A stretch of DNA of 43,662 bases from Lysobacterales bacterium (GTDB lineage: Bacteria; Pseudomonadota; Gammaproteobacteria; Xanthomonadales; SZUA-38): contig JANQOZ010000111.1 of assembly GCA_028285525.1 (NCBI GenBank), forward strand, positions 1 to 43,662, written 5' to 3'. Position numbers and translations under genes: made by a program. The notes beneath the pieces were generated by a model that saw only the letters and a list, made by a program, of their open reading frames with translations, was not told the DNA's origin and made no database searches. Positions 1 through 6,961 of the stretch are shown here, one piece after another (position 1 is the stretch's first letter; each line of letters starts with the position of its first letter).

Positions 1-368
1 GCCCAAAAGGCTAAACCGTACAATCTCAGAGGCACATGAAGTGTAACCCTATCACCACTAAGGCAGCGCAACTCTAGTGCAGGACCAACGGTTCGGCGAC
101 TAGGAATGATTTGCCGTGGCATTCAAGGACACAGCAAGCAGACCCCAATAATTCTGCTCTCGACTACTGTTAGTATGTACAGTACTACGGTTCTGGAGGT
201 AAGGGCGATCTCCAAATGCAAATTCGCTTGAATGAATGGCGAGCAGGAAAGCAGGTCGGGGCCTTACTGCCCCTATCCGCGGGTGGCGGCGTCGTGCGGT
301 TCCTCGCTAGACACTAGGCTCCGAGACCCGACCACCGCCGACGACTAATTACATCTTTTACATCTGAC
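1..368. other. Left-edge accessory DNA without a confident gene
   Basis: No convincing complete gene is visible here. Two plus-strand frames run open from the left edge and stop within about 45 bases, so the tail of a gene lying mostly outside the window is possible, but neither frame is recognisable. An imperfect inverted repeat around 162-186 (ACTACTGT ... ACAGTACT) could be an operator or chance. Base composition is less GC-rich than the chromosome to the right, in keeping with accessory DNA. Confidence 0.4.
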
Positions 369-596
369 ATGAAGACCCTGAGCAAAACAGAAACTGCCGA
401 ACGATATAAGGTCACGCTGCCGACCATTGATAACTGGCGACGGAAAGGAATGCCGTGTCTTGAGCGCGGGATTAAGGGCTTGCCAAACAAGTATCCTCTG
501 AGGGAATGCGACCGCTGGGTTAGGTGGTACAAAAGGCAGGCGATTTTACCGTCCTACAAACGAAGGCCTTTTCAGACAGAGCTTCAAAGGCGCTGA
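369..596 (+). CDS. Small helix-turn-helix protein, Nu1/terminase-small-subunit-like
   Basis: A 75-residue ORF whose N-terminal half reads as a winged helix-turn-helix of the phage DNA-packaging Nu1 type. It has a helix ending in TAERYKV, a recognition helix with TIDNWRRKGMP, then a wing and a C-terminal WVRWY segment. In lambda-like phages Nu1 binds the cos site for the terminase, but the same fold is common in small mobile-element regulators, so DNA binding is the safe call. The family is usually longer (about 160-180 residues) with a C-terminal oligomerisation part. This one stops after the DNA-binding domain, so it is either truncated or a short regulator. No clear ribosome-binding site precedes the ATG, which lowers confidence. 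No other packaging or capsid gene is in the window. Confidence 0.5.
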   Translation: MKTLSKTETAERYKVTLPTIDNWRRKGMPCLERGIKGLPNKYPLRECDRWVRWYKRQAILPSYKRRPFQTELQRR

Positions 597-665
597 CTAG
601 CCGTTGACCGTCGGAGCGTCTTAGTGTCTAGCCTGCCATCCTTAAGGGCTGAGAGCATGGTTGCG

Positions 666-1460
666 CTATGGAATCCGCGTTACAGCCCAGTCCCACATTG
701 CCTCATAGTGAGTGTGTACTTCTGTAAATGCATCGGTTATCTGCGTAATCGTGGTCAACGCGCGCTGCGCTCCATCTTTAAAAGATGCACCAGATTGATA
801 GCAACTTGAACGATCTACGAATAGGTAACGATCGTGAAATCCAGCTTGCCCGGTGCGCAACTTCACTGCTGTGCCATATTGAGTGTTATACGCAGCAACT
901 GCGGCGGCGAGCGCAGATGCTCTTTCTCTCCCAAGCAAGCGCACGTCGACACTGTCCTTAGCAAATGGCAGATACTTTTCTACGAAGTCAGCGTCCAAAT
1001 ACGGATCAACGAAAAGAAGATCATTGGTAGCGGTCTCGATAAGCCGTCGCAGTTCATTGAAGTATTCGAACATCTGACCTTGCCCAATGGCAGTGCTCAA
1101 GGGTCCAACGGTTTTCATTCTAAGGTCGTTTTGCGCCTCGTGCAGAACGAGCGTCAGACACTTCAGAGATGCTCTCTGTGAAGTGCTGCCAGCGTAGCTC
1201 AAAGTACTGAAGTCAAAAAAGGTTGCTCGCAGAACATCCCATGCTCTAACCACTGCATTCGCTCTACCGTGATATGCCGTAACTGAATCTAGATTGCCTG
1301 GATCCGAGATATATTCGAGCGTTGGTAGGGAACGGAGCAAATTCTCCACTTCAGCAAGTAGCTCTTCGTCTGTCATATTTTCGTTACCGCTTCGCGTAGG
1401 TAATGGTTTAGCCCCTTCCGCTGGAATCGAATCGAATAGCAAAGTTGAGTCATAGTGCAC
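666..1460 (-). CDS. PLD-like domain protein
   Basis: This is a soluble-looking 264-residue protein. The first ~125 residues are helical and unrecognised. From about residue 125 a phospholipase-D-like fold is suggested by VDPYLD (151-156) and by a variant HKD-type signature: His209-x-Arg211, Asp216 four residues on, then SGAS (223-226). The canonical motif has Lys where this has Arg. Only one such half is present, so an active enzyme would have to dimerise, as in PLD-like nucleases. The frame opens with GTG at 1460; an alternative in-frame ATG lies at 1376. It follows the membrane-protein gene ending at 1503 by about 40 bases on the same strand, so the two are probably cotranscribed. PLD-like domains act as nucleases or phosphodiesterases, including in defence systems. 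That role is inferred here from the neighbour and the accessory setting. Confidence 0.65.
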   Translation of the reverse strand: MHYDSTLLFDSIPAEGAKPLPTRSGNENMTDEELLAEVENLLRSLPTLEYISDPGNLDSVTAYHGRANAVVRAWDVLRATFFDFSTLSYAGSTSQRASLKCLTLVLHEAQNDLRMKTVGPLSTAIGQGQMFEYFNELRRLIETATNDLLFVDPYLDADFVEKYLPFAKDSVDVRLLGRERASALAAAVAAYNTQYGTAVKLRTGQAGFHDRYLFVDRSSCYQSGASFKDGAQRALTTITQITDAFTEVHTHYEAMWDWAVTRIP

Positions 1461-1502
1461 TACCCCTACGCTATGAAAGAAGACTTGAGGGCACGAACTC
1501 GT

Positions 1503-2147
1503 TTAGGCAAAAGGCTGAATGGACTCTTCGGTTATCCAGCCATTTTCCGCTGCAGTTTTTAGATCATCGAAGAGAGAACGCCGAATATAACCCGTCAGGT
1601 ATTGCATATCCGAATGGCTTTCGTAGGCAGCCATCAAATCCGCAAGCTTTGCTACATTCCGAGTCAAACGGGACTGAATTAGCGATATAGGATACTCATA
1701 TTGCTGCCTGTTTCTTGCTTCTTCCGCACTAAGCCAAACCACATGTTGCTCTGTGAGCCTTTTTCTGTCTCGTAAAGAAAACGTATCCAGGATGTCTTTA
1801 TGGAGAAGGTCGATCGCGCGATTCAAGTCTTCTCTCGCAACACGCTGTTCGATGTCGGCGGACTGCAGCTGAAGTGCCTCTGCAGATTTCGCAAGTTCCG
1901 ACACCGAGTTTCCGAGCTCTTTCCGCGAGATCTTTAAGTTCTCGACGAGCAAGAATAGGGCAGCTAGCGCGACGACTGGATTGAGAATTCCGCCGAAATA
2001 GTCGCCGAACTGAGCCCAACTCTCGGGCCCGCCAAGGCCCGACTGCGCAAACTCAATTGCGTAAAGGGATGTGACAAGGAACACTGCGGCAAGCGACAGA
2101 TACACAGCTGCAGAAGTATTGGACGCACTTTGACTTTCTTTCGACAC
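1503..2147 (-). CDS. Two-helix membrane protein, putative phage abortive infection (PutAbiC-like)
   Basis: A 214-residue protein with two N-terminal transmembrane helices (about 13-33 and 51-69) around a W-x-x-FGDYFGG-x-LNP segment (44-57). A charged, heptad-like coiled coil follows (about 72-110), then a helical cytoplasmic region. This arrangement and the FGD-FGG-LNP turn resemble the putative phage abortive infection family (PutAbiC-like), whose biochemical activity is not established. The start is GTG at 2147, favoured by a GGAGA ribosome-binding site about six bases upstream. It is the first gene of an apparent two-gene unit with the PLD-like gene downstream. Membrane anchor plus nuclease-like partner is a layout seen in several antiphage systems; that function is inference. 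Confidence 0.65.
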   Translation of the reverse strand: MSKESQSASNTSAAVYLSLAAVFLVTSLYAIEFAQSGLGGPESWAQFGDYFGGILNPVVALAALFLLVENLKISRKELGNSVSELAKSAEALQLQSADIEQRVAREDLNRAIDLLHKDILDTFSLRDRKRLTEQHVVWLSAEEARNRQQYEYPISLIQSRLTRNVAKLADLMAAYESHSDMQYLTGYIRRSLFDDLKTAAENGWITEESIQPFA

Positions 2148-2690
2148 AATTGCTCTCCGAGTTCAGGCACCAACTTAATTGCTAGTTTGAGGATTCCAAC
2201 CGTTCAATCAAAACCCCCTCGAACTGCCGAGCATTGATATCAGAATTGGTGAGACATACCGCCCCAGTTATGCAAGCATCGGAAAGCCGAACGGAAAATG
2301 AATACTCATACACTTCGACACGCTGCCGGCCAAGGAGGCGCTGACGCGCCTGTCGCGGTTCCTTCGGCGTCACTGCTAAGTGTCCCGCAGTCAGCCCGTA
2401 GCCGTCTCTTAACCCGAAAGTGCGACGTGGCAGGCTTAGAGTTGCCTTGTTTCACTACAGCTAAAACCGCAACGTAATTTTTTTCCGAGAGAATACCTCG
2501 TAAGGAAGGTCTGCCAAGTTATAGACGCTCTACATCGAAGAGCATGGCTAAGTTGACAGGCCTAGCTGTTGCGCGGCAGCCCACGGAATTGAAAAATCCG
2601 GCGGACAAGAAGCGCAAGAAAATATGTTTCAGCCAGCACCTACCAAAGCGGTTAAGGCCAGATGCACGATTACCTTGGCAATGGGTTGAG
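2148..2690. other. Gene-poor gap in accessory region
   Basis: Over 500 bases lie here without a gene I can support. A 63-codon minus-strand frame (2182-2373) and a 56-codon plus-strand frame (ATG at 2544, stop at 2714, with a basic DKKRKK stretch) are open, but neither has a good ribosome-binding site or a recognisable product. The T-rich stretch near 2478-2484 is not preceded by a convincing hairpin. Promoter elements for the membrane-protein gene starting at 2147 presumably lie in the right part of this gap, but I cannot place them with confidence. Confidence 0.4.
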
Positions 2691-3773
2691 TCAATCAGCG
2701 TCGTCATTAGTTGAGTCTGGGTTTTCCTTTGGCTGCTGGTTTTGACTGTCATGTTCAAGCAGTTTGGTTTGTTCTCTGAGCATCCGTATTTCACGGGTCA
2801 GTTCGAAAAATGTTGTTCCTTGTTCTTCATTTTCCGCTGACATCAATTGCGCATTGATAAACTCAAGATCCCCACCTCCCTCGTAAAACGAAACTAAATT
2901 CCTTACAGCGTAATCCAGTGGTTTCAATGCGTCTTGTGTAATTTCCCTTTCGGATTGTATTTGTTCCTTGATGGTCGATACGACCTTCTCAACTATGCTC
3001 TCGTGAATCTCTTTTTCCTTTTGCTCAAGCAGTTTCTGGACGTCTTCGTCTTCATTGTAGATACGATTCGCTTCGGCGCGAAATTTCATGGCTTCATAAT
3101 AGTTTTTCAGTGCCTCAGAGATCGTTTTGGAAGCTCTCGCGATTGTTAATGCAAACGCGGAAAAGGCCGCCAGTTCAATATAAAGCGATCCTTGCCCAGC
3201 TCCTGTAATACGCACCGACTCAGGCGCCTTATCGTGTGCCATCGCGATTCCACGGCCGATTTCGTGCCACTTGTTACCCCACGTCTTCAGGTCCACGATA
3301 TTTTTTATTCCAGCGCCACCTGCGAAGTAAATTCGAATTATGGATTCTTCTGAACTGTATTCAGGACCCTTAAGGTTTACTCCATCCAAAGCAGTTTGAA
3401 TGTTGGCGATTCGCTTAAGCCCTTCGCTTAGCCTACGTATAGCGGCAGATAGTTCCTCTTTAACCTCATCAATGTTCAGCCCCTCTCGAAATAACAAGTC
3501 TTCAAGTTTTATTAGTCCTTTTCGACCGATGTATGGCTCGATACCAAACGCTCTTAGTATTTCAAGCTGCGACTGGTTTAGACCCACCATCTGTTCTTCT
3601 ATTAGTCTAAACCGGTATTCCAGCTCTTCTGTTTCCTCCCTAAACGAACTCGGTTCACCCTTCGACATTTCGCGGAATTTATGTAACAAGCCGTCATACC
3701 TTTCGACAAGTCCAAGCCTTACAACATGCTGATAAACCCAATCAGCTAGTGCGTCCATTTCCGAAAGATTCAT
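2691..3773 (-). CDS. Hypothetical helical protein with central hydrophobic segment
   Basis: I do not recognise this 360-residue protein. It is almost entirely predicted helix, with a charged N-terminal half rich in Glu, Arg and Leu and a WGNKWHEIGRG segment near 165-175. A glycine turn (GAGQGS, 191-196) then leads into a hydrophobic stretch (about 197-213) that could be a single membrane-interacting helix. A long charged coiled-coil-like helix (about 216-275) and an acidic low-complexity tail (ending NDDAD) follow. The start is taken as the ATG at 3773 with an AGAAGAA ribosome-binding site. The frame stays open to 3890, but that extension would read through the terminator at 3818-3843 and is rejected. 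Lower GC and the absence of housekeeping neighbours fit acquired DNA. A role in defence or mobile-element biology is possible but unsupported. Confidence 0.6.
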   Translation of the reverse strand: MNLSEMDALADWVYQHVVRLGLVERYDGLLHKFREMSKGEPSSFREETEELEYRFRLIEEQMVGLNQSQLEILRAFGIEPYIGRKGLIKLEDLLFREGLNIDEVKEELSAAIRRLSEGLKRIANIQTALDGVNLKGPEYSSEESIIRIYFAGGAGIKNIVDLKTWGNKWHEIGRGIAMAHDKAPESVRITGAGQGSLYIELAAFSAFALTIARASKTISEALKNYYEAMKFRAEANRIYNEDEDVQKLLEQKEKEIHESIVEKVVSTIKEQIQSEREITQDALKPLDYAVRNLVSFYEGGGDLEFINAQLMSAENEEQGTTFFELTREIRMLREQTKLLEHDSQNQQPKENPDSTNDDAD

Positions 3774-3817
3774 TTCTTCTCGCTTTAGGAATCGAAGTCG
3801 TCTGCGCAAACTACTAC

Positions 3818-3843
3818 AAAAAGGGCGGCTTCGGCCGCCCTTT
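3818..3843 (-). terminator. Rho-independent terminator after the small-ORF cassette
   Basis: Ten-base perfect stem (3820-3829 with 3834-3843) closed by a four-base loop. On the minus strand the hairpin overlaps and is followed by a run of five U residues (complement of the A run 3818-3822). It lies about 25 bases beyond the stop of the last small ORF (3868) and separates that cassette from the helical-protein gene starting at 3773. Confidence 0.85.
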
Positions 3844-3867
3844 CCAAATCGTCTCAGCAAGGGTGTA

Positions 3868-4101
3868 CTAAGCGATAACGTCGCCCGCATTTACTGACAC
3901 GCCTGTTAGAAGACCTGAAGCCCTGTCTAGTAGCTCCTGTGCCTCTCGCGTGTTGTCCTTGATGGTTTCAACATCTCCTGGCCCTACGGACGGCTGACGC
4001 GCTTTGAAGGCTTCAAAAAGCATCGTGACGGCCTCCAGATCGCGCTGCATGGCGAAAACCACGTCAGATGCTACCTTGTCGCCTGTTGTGTGCAGGTTCA
4101 T
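3868..4101 (-). CDS. Small hypothetical protein (77 aa)
   Basis: Third and last member of a compact three-ORF cassette. The 77-residue product is predicted helical and mildly acidic, with no signal peptide, membrane helix or cysteine motif. I do not recognise a family. The ATG at 4101 follows the preceding ORF's stop by about 15 bases, and a strong terminator stands directly downstream, which supports a real transcription unit. Function unknown; small coupled ORFs of this kind are common as phage or mobile-element accessory genes. Confidence 0.5.
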   Translation of the reverse strand: MNLHTTGDKVASDVVFAMQRDLEAVTMLFEAFKARQPSVGPGDVETIKDNTREAQELLDRASGLLTGVSVNAGDVIA

Positions 4102-4116
4102 GCTCAGGACGCCGGC

Positions 4117-4224
4117 TTATGCCCTCAGGAAGGTGAGCTTTTCTTCAAGCAACGTATCGACTTCGTACTGTGTAGCCGAGGGCGGTAGCTGGAGCGCTGG
4201 TTCAGGATTCTTTCGGGCATCCAT
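4117..4224 (-). CDS. Very small coupled ORF (35 aa)
   Basis: A 35-codon ORF starting MDARKNPEPA and ending in a short helical LEEKLTFLRA segment. Its ATG (4224-4222) shares one base with the TGA stop of the upstream ORF (TGATG junction), a classic arrangement for translational coupling. Its stop is about 15 bases before the next ORF's start, so it exactly fills the gap between two plausible genes. It is below usual annotation length. The evidence for it is purely positional; the product is not recognisable. Confidence 0.45.
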   Translation of the reverse strand: MDARKNPEPALQLPPSATQYEVDTLLEEKLTFLRA

Positions 4225-4487
4225 CAGGCTGCCTCCTGCTCTGGTCGTTCTTCCTCACGAAGAAGCTCTAACGCCTTCTGAATCTGGTTAGCCAGATGGA
4301 AAAACGTTTCGCTCAAGTGGGAATTCTTGCAGTGGTAGGTTTCGCCTAGTGTGTAGCAGATACCCTCTAGGCCGCCGAGTATTAGCGTGGCCCCGTCGTA
4401 GTCGGCAATATTCGTCGTGATTGTCAGGCTGGGTTGAGATCGATCAGTCTTGGATTGAGCCGTATTTGGTAAACTGTCCGTCGCCAT
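4224..4487 (-). CDS. Small hypothetical protein (87 aa)
   Basis: First ORF of the three-gene cassette. The 87-residue product has a polar Thr/Ser/Gln-rich N-terminus, then a compact domain of probable helices (YDGATLILGGLEG, then a second amphipathic helix containing LANQIQKALELL), and an acidic tail. No family is recognised. The ATG at 4487 has a clear AGGAGA ribosome-binding site about eight bases upstream. Its promoter region contains the phased direct repeats at 4515-4533, which might be an operator. The stop overlaps the start of the next ORF by one base. Confidence 0.55.
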   Translation of the reverse strand: MATDSLPNTAQSKTDRSQPSLTITTNIADYDGATLILGGLEGICYTLGETYHCKNSHLSETFFHLANQIQKALELLREEERPEQEAA

Positions 4488-4514
4488 TGGTAGAGTCTCC
4501 TAAATCTGGGATTT

Positions 4515-4533
4515 CGGTACACTACCGGTACAC
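4515..4533. repeat. Helically phased direct repeat beside tRNA-Arg
   Basis: Two identical copies of CGGTACAC start at 4515 and 4526, exactly 11 bases (one helical turn) apart, in the gap between the small-ORF cassette and the tRNA. They could be arm-type binding sites for a tyrosine integrase or its directionality factor at an element end, or an operator controlling the minus-strand cassette that begins at 4487. The repeat itself is directly seen; both roles are inference. Confidence 0.6.
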
Positions 4534-4583
4534 AATCAAATGAAGTTACCTGTTTTTCTTGTACCCCACTGATTTATATAGAT

Positions 4584-4660
4584 GCCCCGGTAGCTCAGCT
4601 GGATAGAGCGACGGCCTCCTAAGCCGTAGGTCCCAGGTTCGACTCCTGGTCGGGGCACCA
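4584..4660 (+). tRNA. tRNA-Arg (anticodon CCU)
   Basis: Complete 77-base cloverleaf with encoded CCA end. The acceptor stem pairs GCCCCGG with TCGGGGC (one G-U pair), the D arm has GCTC/GAGC, and the anticodon stem is ACGGC/GCCGT. The anticodon loop CTCCTAA gives anticodon CCU, reading AGG, and the T arm has CCAGG/CCTGG with TTCGACT. tRNA-Arg(CCU) genes are frequent integration targets for phages and genomic islands, which fits the low-GC accessory DNA immediately on its 5' side. The 5' side is the less usual side, because most integrases use the tRNA 3' end. Confidence 0.97.
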
Positions 4661-4706
4661 ATTCTGGAAAATTTGGTGTTCTTGTAGGACCAGAACCGAC
4701 GCGACG

Positions 4707-4722
4707 TGTTTCCGCGGAAACA
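4707..4722. repeat. Perfect 16-base palindrome downstream of tRNA
   Basis: TGTTTCCGCGGAAACA is a perfect inverted repeat about 47 bases past the tRNA 3' end and just beyond the stop of the convergent esterase gene. A short CACCAA/TTGGTG inverted repeat spanning the tRNA end (4656-4678) precedes it. These may serve as processing or termination structures between the convergent tRNA and esterase genes; no U-run follows on either strand. Confidence 0.45.
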
Positions 4723-4730
4723 GTCCTCGT

Positions 4731-5636
4731 CTAGCCGACTTCTCCTGCCGCCAGCTCCCTGACCAAAAACCGCGTTGCCTGCTCGACGGCAGCACCGAAC
4801 AGAAACATGGATACGTGCCCGTGCAGTGGCTTGACAAACAGCTCCGCGCGGACGTCTGCCTCGGCCAGCGCCGCCTGCATGTCCTTGGCCTGATCGGGTT
4901 CCACGAGCTTGTCCAGGCCGCCGTGATAGAGAAAGAACGGCGGCTCGTTGCCGTTGACGTGTGTGATCGGGGACGCCGCTGTCCAGGTGTCCAGGGCCGC
5001 GTCGCGCTCAGCGCCGATCAGGCCTTTGACCAGCTCGCTGTTGGGCCACTTGCGCAGATCGGTTGGAGTGCCGCCGGCCACCACGGCCTTTAGCCTCGGC
5101 AGCTCCCGCGCCCAGTCCGGCGTCAGCGGACCGTCAGGGTCTACGGCCGCCAGCAGCGCCACCAGGTGCGCACCCGCCGAGTAGCCGTAGGCGCCGATGC
5201 GGTCCAGATCGATGCCGAGCTCCTGGTGGTTTTCGGCGATCCAGCGCATGGCCTGCTGCAGGTCTTCGAGCTGTGCTGGAAATCGGTACTCCGGCGCGAA
5301 GCGGTAGGCGACGTTGATCACAATGAGCCCGCGCCGAGCCAGATCTTTGGCGATCCCGTTCATGTCGTCCGGTGAGCGCCGGGTCCAGCCACCGCCATGC
5401 ACCACCAGAACCGCTGGCCGCAGCTCGCCGGGCTGAGCGTTCGCGGGGCGATAGACATCAAGGGTGAGCTGGCTGGGCCAATCGGGCGGGGTATAAACCT
5501 CGCCTTTTTGTACCTCAAATCGGGTCTTTTCCGGCAGAGCCGTCTTCTGATTGCTAACGCCTTTGCCCGTGTGGCTGGCGCAGGCGCCGAGCAGCGCCGC
5601 CGCAACCCCCATCAAACTCCCAAAAACCTGCCGCAT
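4731..5636 (-). CDS. Alpha/beta hydrolase, lipoprotein esterase
   Basis: A 301-residue alpha/beta-hydrolase of the BD-FAE/carboxylesterase type. A lipoprotein signal peptide ends at the lipobox LLGAC (Cys19), so the enzyme should be lipid-anchored facing the periplasm. The oxyanion-hole motif HGGGW begins at His80, the nucleophile elbow is GYSAG with Ser153, and the likely acid and base are Asp242 and His272 or His274. Length and motif spacing are normal for the family, which hydrolyses short acyl esters; the substrate cannot be told. The ATG at 5636 has a GGAG site seven bases upstream. The gene converges on the tRNA-Arg gene and follows the DNRLRE-protein gene by about 130 bases on the same strand. 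Confidence 0.9.
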   Translation of the reverse strand: MRQVFGSLMGVAAALLGACASHTGKGVSNQKTALPEKTRFEVQKGEVYTPPDWPSQLTLDVYRPANAQPGELRPAVLVVHGGGWTRRSPDDMNGIAKDLARRGLIVINVAYRFAPEYRFPAQLEDLQQAMRWIAENHQELGIDLDRIGAYGYSAGAHLVALLAAVDPDGPLTPDWARELPRLKAVVAGGTPTDLRKWPNSELVKGLIGAERDAALDTWTAASPITHVNGNEPPFFLYHGGLDKLVEPDQAKDMQAALAEADVRAELFVKPLHGHVSMFLFGAAVEQATRFLVRELAAGEVG

Positions 5637-5766
5637 CGTTTCGCTCCATGAATCAGACGTGTTGGGCCGGCTGGCCGGCTCACCTTCTGAATCATAGCGG
5701 GCCGCTGCAAAAACCCAAGCGCCCGCAAACCACCTGCGTGACCGGCAGGTTAGATTTCCGACGGGA

Positions 5767-6873
5767 TCAGCGAGCTTCGATCAGCGCCTCACAAAGCGCT
5801 TCGGTCCCGGGAATGACACGCTGGAGCGCAATGGTGCTGGCCAGGCCTTCGTCCAGGTCATAGCGCAACTCCGCCTCCGTGCAGGAATCGAATCTGACCT
5901 CCACAAACCCAACCACAGATTGCTCGATGCTGCCGGACTGATCGAAGTTGCCTCCGGTGGTGTTGAACACCGGCAGCACCACTGCATTGTCGGCGGCAAA
6001 CATCGCGTCATCACCCTGATAGACACCCTGGGCGGTTAGCCAACGCTGGTCGGCCGAGCCCACCTTGGCAGCGGCAGCTTCGTAGGTGAACCAGGCGATA
6101 AAGATGAACGAGGTCTCGGGCTCGATGTCGATCAGAAACCCCTGCCCGGCGGTCTCGGGTTCAAACCAGGCGCCGGCGAGTCCCTGGTTGATCGCAAACG
6201 GGCCCGTTGTGCCGTCGGTGGAGAACGTCACTACCAGTGTTGGAGGCGTGGTGCCCTCGCTCGTGGAATAGTGCTTGGCGCTGCGGATCGTTTCATCGCC
6301 GACGATCATCAGTCCATGCTTATCAGCGTTGCCGCTTGCCCAGTCCTGCACGAGGCCCGCGAGCGCAGCGCTTGTCCATGCGTAGGGGCCCAGATCGGTC
6401 ACTGTTGTCGTCGCGAGCGGCGATCGATCGAAGTCGCCGCCCGGCGCGTTCCACAGCACCGAATCGAAGTCGCGATGGATCCAGGTTGCGTCGCCCGCGA
6501 GTGCCGCACCGCCCTGCCCCGGGCCGCCCACGGGTACGGAGCCCGCCTGGCCCCAGCTCGCCTCGAGCTGATGAAGGGTGACCGCAGTGTCGGCCACCTG
6601 CGTGTTGACCAGTTCCATCCGAAGCTCCGCGCTGATAATGGAAGCGCCCGGCGGGATGGCTGTGAGGTCATCGAAAGCGACCAGCGCCCGCCGGAGGTTG
6701 CCCGAGGAGGTCCGGCCGGCAACCATCGAGTCGCCCGCGCCGTTGCTGTTGTTCTCGCGATCCTGAAAGATGGTGGTATCGCGGGTCGCAACAATCTCTA
6801 CCGTGGTTTGTGCCGCTCCCTTTCCGGTCAGCAGCAACAAGCAGATCGCGCCCGCTGTAAGGATCACTCGCAT
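5767..6873 (-). CDS. Exported DNRLRE-domain protein
   Basis: The product of about 368 residues begins with a signal peptide (hydrophobic core AICLLLLTG, cleavage near GAA-QTT). A DNRLRE-type beta-sandwich follows over roughly residues 23-200, recognisable from an N-terminal ATRDTTIFQD, a central ALVAFDDL, LVQDWASGNADKHGLMI, and a C-terminal PPTLVVTF. The last ~150 residues form a second beta-rich domain (INQGLAGAWFEPETAGQGF onwards) that I associate with extracellular proteins of Xanthomonadales-like bacteria. DNRLRE/CBM96 domains occur in surface and carbohydrate-related proteins. The ATG at 6873 is chosen over an upstream TTG at 6900 because GGAG stands seven bases before it. It lies 88 bases downstream of the outer-membrane barrel gene on the same strand. 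Specific function unknown. Confidence 0.8.
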   Translation of the reverse strand: MRVILTAGAICLLLLTGKGAAQTTVEIVATRDTTIFQDRENNSNGAGDSMVAGRTSSGNLRRALVAFDDLTAIPPGASIISAELRMELVNTQVADTAVTLHQLEASWGQAGSVPVGGPGQGGAALAGDATWIHRDFDSVLWNAPGGDFDRSPLATTTVTDLGPYAWTSAALAGLVQDWASGNADKHGLMIVGDETIRSAKHYSTSEGTTPPTLVVTFSTDGTTGPFAINQGLAGAWFEPETAGQGFLIDIEPETSFIFIAWFTYEAAAAKVGSADQRWLTAQGVYQGDDAMFAADNAVVLPVFNTTGGNFDQSGSIEQSVVGFVEVRFDSCTEAELRYDLDEGLASTIALQRVIPGTEALCEALIEAR

Positions 6874-6961
6874 CGCAAAACTCCGGTCATCTTGAGTCAA
6901 CCTAAGTTAACGATCCGGGATGTCATATTTATGAAACAGAAACACGGGCCGAGGCGGTCTA

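Noticed and set aside
2165-2174. GGCACCAA match to the tRNA-Arg 3' end as a possible attachment-site copy
   Set aside because: Only eight bases match, without the preceding T-arm sequence; expected by chance at this scale.
2182-2373. 63-codon minus-strand frame before the membrane-protein gene
   Set aside because: No ribosome-binding site and no recognisable product; probably part of the promoter region.
2544-2714. 56-codon plus-strand frame with a basic stretch
   Set aside because: It overlaps the convergent helical-protein gene and matches no family; a gene remnant is possible but not supported.
3774-3890. N-terminal extension of the helical protein gene
   Set aside because: It would be translated through the strong terminator at 3818-3843 and lacks a ribosome-binding site; the ATG at 3773 is better.
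4619-4837. 72-codon minus-strand frame across the tRNA-Arg gene
   Set aside because: It is antisense to the tRNA and the esterase end; such frames over tRNA genes are a known annotation artefact.
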